Assembly: GCF_016859285.1 (NCBI RefSeq) | Contig: NC_053402.1 | Coordinates: 20,314,556 to 20,378,555, forward strand | DNA length: 64,000 bases | From: Xiphias gladius | Lineage: Eukaryota; Chordata; Actinopteri; Istiophoriformes; Xiphiidae | Reading direction: 5' to 3' | Shown: piece by piece, positions 61,541-64,000 of the stretch | Numbering within the stretch: the first letter of the stretch is position 1 | Layout of the letters: each line of letters begins with the position of its first letter | Notes under the pieces: model-generated | Databases searched by the model: none | Told to the model about the DNA's origin: nothing | The model's input: the letters and a program-made list of their open reading frames with translations, nothing else | Program-made: the position numbers and the translations under genes

Positions 61541-64000
<2,460 letters not shown>

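Overview
The window is nuclear DNA from a ray-finned fish, most likely a percomorph teleost. The genes have vertebrate GT-AG introns and the proteins are vertebrate-specific families. Dispersed repeats of the kind I know from percomorph genomes are present (1.8 kb, 12.4 kb, 29.0 kb, 41.5 kb, 57.2 kb), and CA/TG microsatellites are very abundant. No bacterial, phage or CRISPR features are present.

Layout. Positions 1-264 are a pure (CAG)88 run cut by the window edge, followed by 3 kb of intergenic sequence. Three well-supported genes then lie head to tail on the + strand. ARL5C (3658-6347) is a 6-exon, 179-residue Arf-like GTPase. PLXDC1 (9551-22709) has 14 coding exons and 488 residues and encodes a type I membrane protein with a PSI domain. 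LASP1 (24083-49673) has 7 coding exons and 234 residues and encodes a LIM, nebulin-repeat and SH3 actin adaptor. All exon junctions were placed by hand. Each of the three spliced reading frames is divisible by three and ends at the expected C-terminus.

In human 17q12, ARL5C, PLXDC1 and LASP1 are also neighbours, and cysteine tRNA genes lie in the same region. Here one tRNA-Cys(GCA) gene lies antisense between ARL5C and PLXDC1. A tandem array of tRNA-Cys genes and broken copies fills PLXDC1 intron 3.

Downstream of the long LASP1 3' UTR, a CpG-rich segment starts what looks like a small two-exon gene (about 54000-55371). Its first ATG is in a strong Kozak context and opens a 25-codon reading frame for an almost purely hydrophobic, single-pass membrane micropeptide (54159-54236). 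This is the best candidate for something undescribed. Further on, a CpG-rich segment at 59.6-60.2 kb ends in a short coding stub (Met-Asp-Gln) and a splice donor. It is probably the first exon of another + strand gene whose remaining exons lie outside the window.

Other points of interest are a decayed LINE in PLXDC1 intron 1, two CpG-rich islands with no assigned gene (7.7-8.15 kb and 15.3-15.7 kb), a minus-strand CRE plus TATA arrangement at 16.25-16.30 kb, a near-consensus CTCF site at 9.10 kb, and a NAGNAG splice acceptor in LASP1. Most remaining sequence is intronic or intergenic with simple repeats and nothing else I can support.
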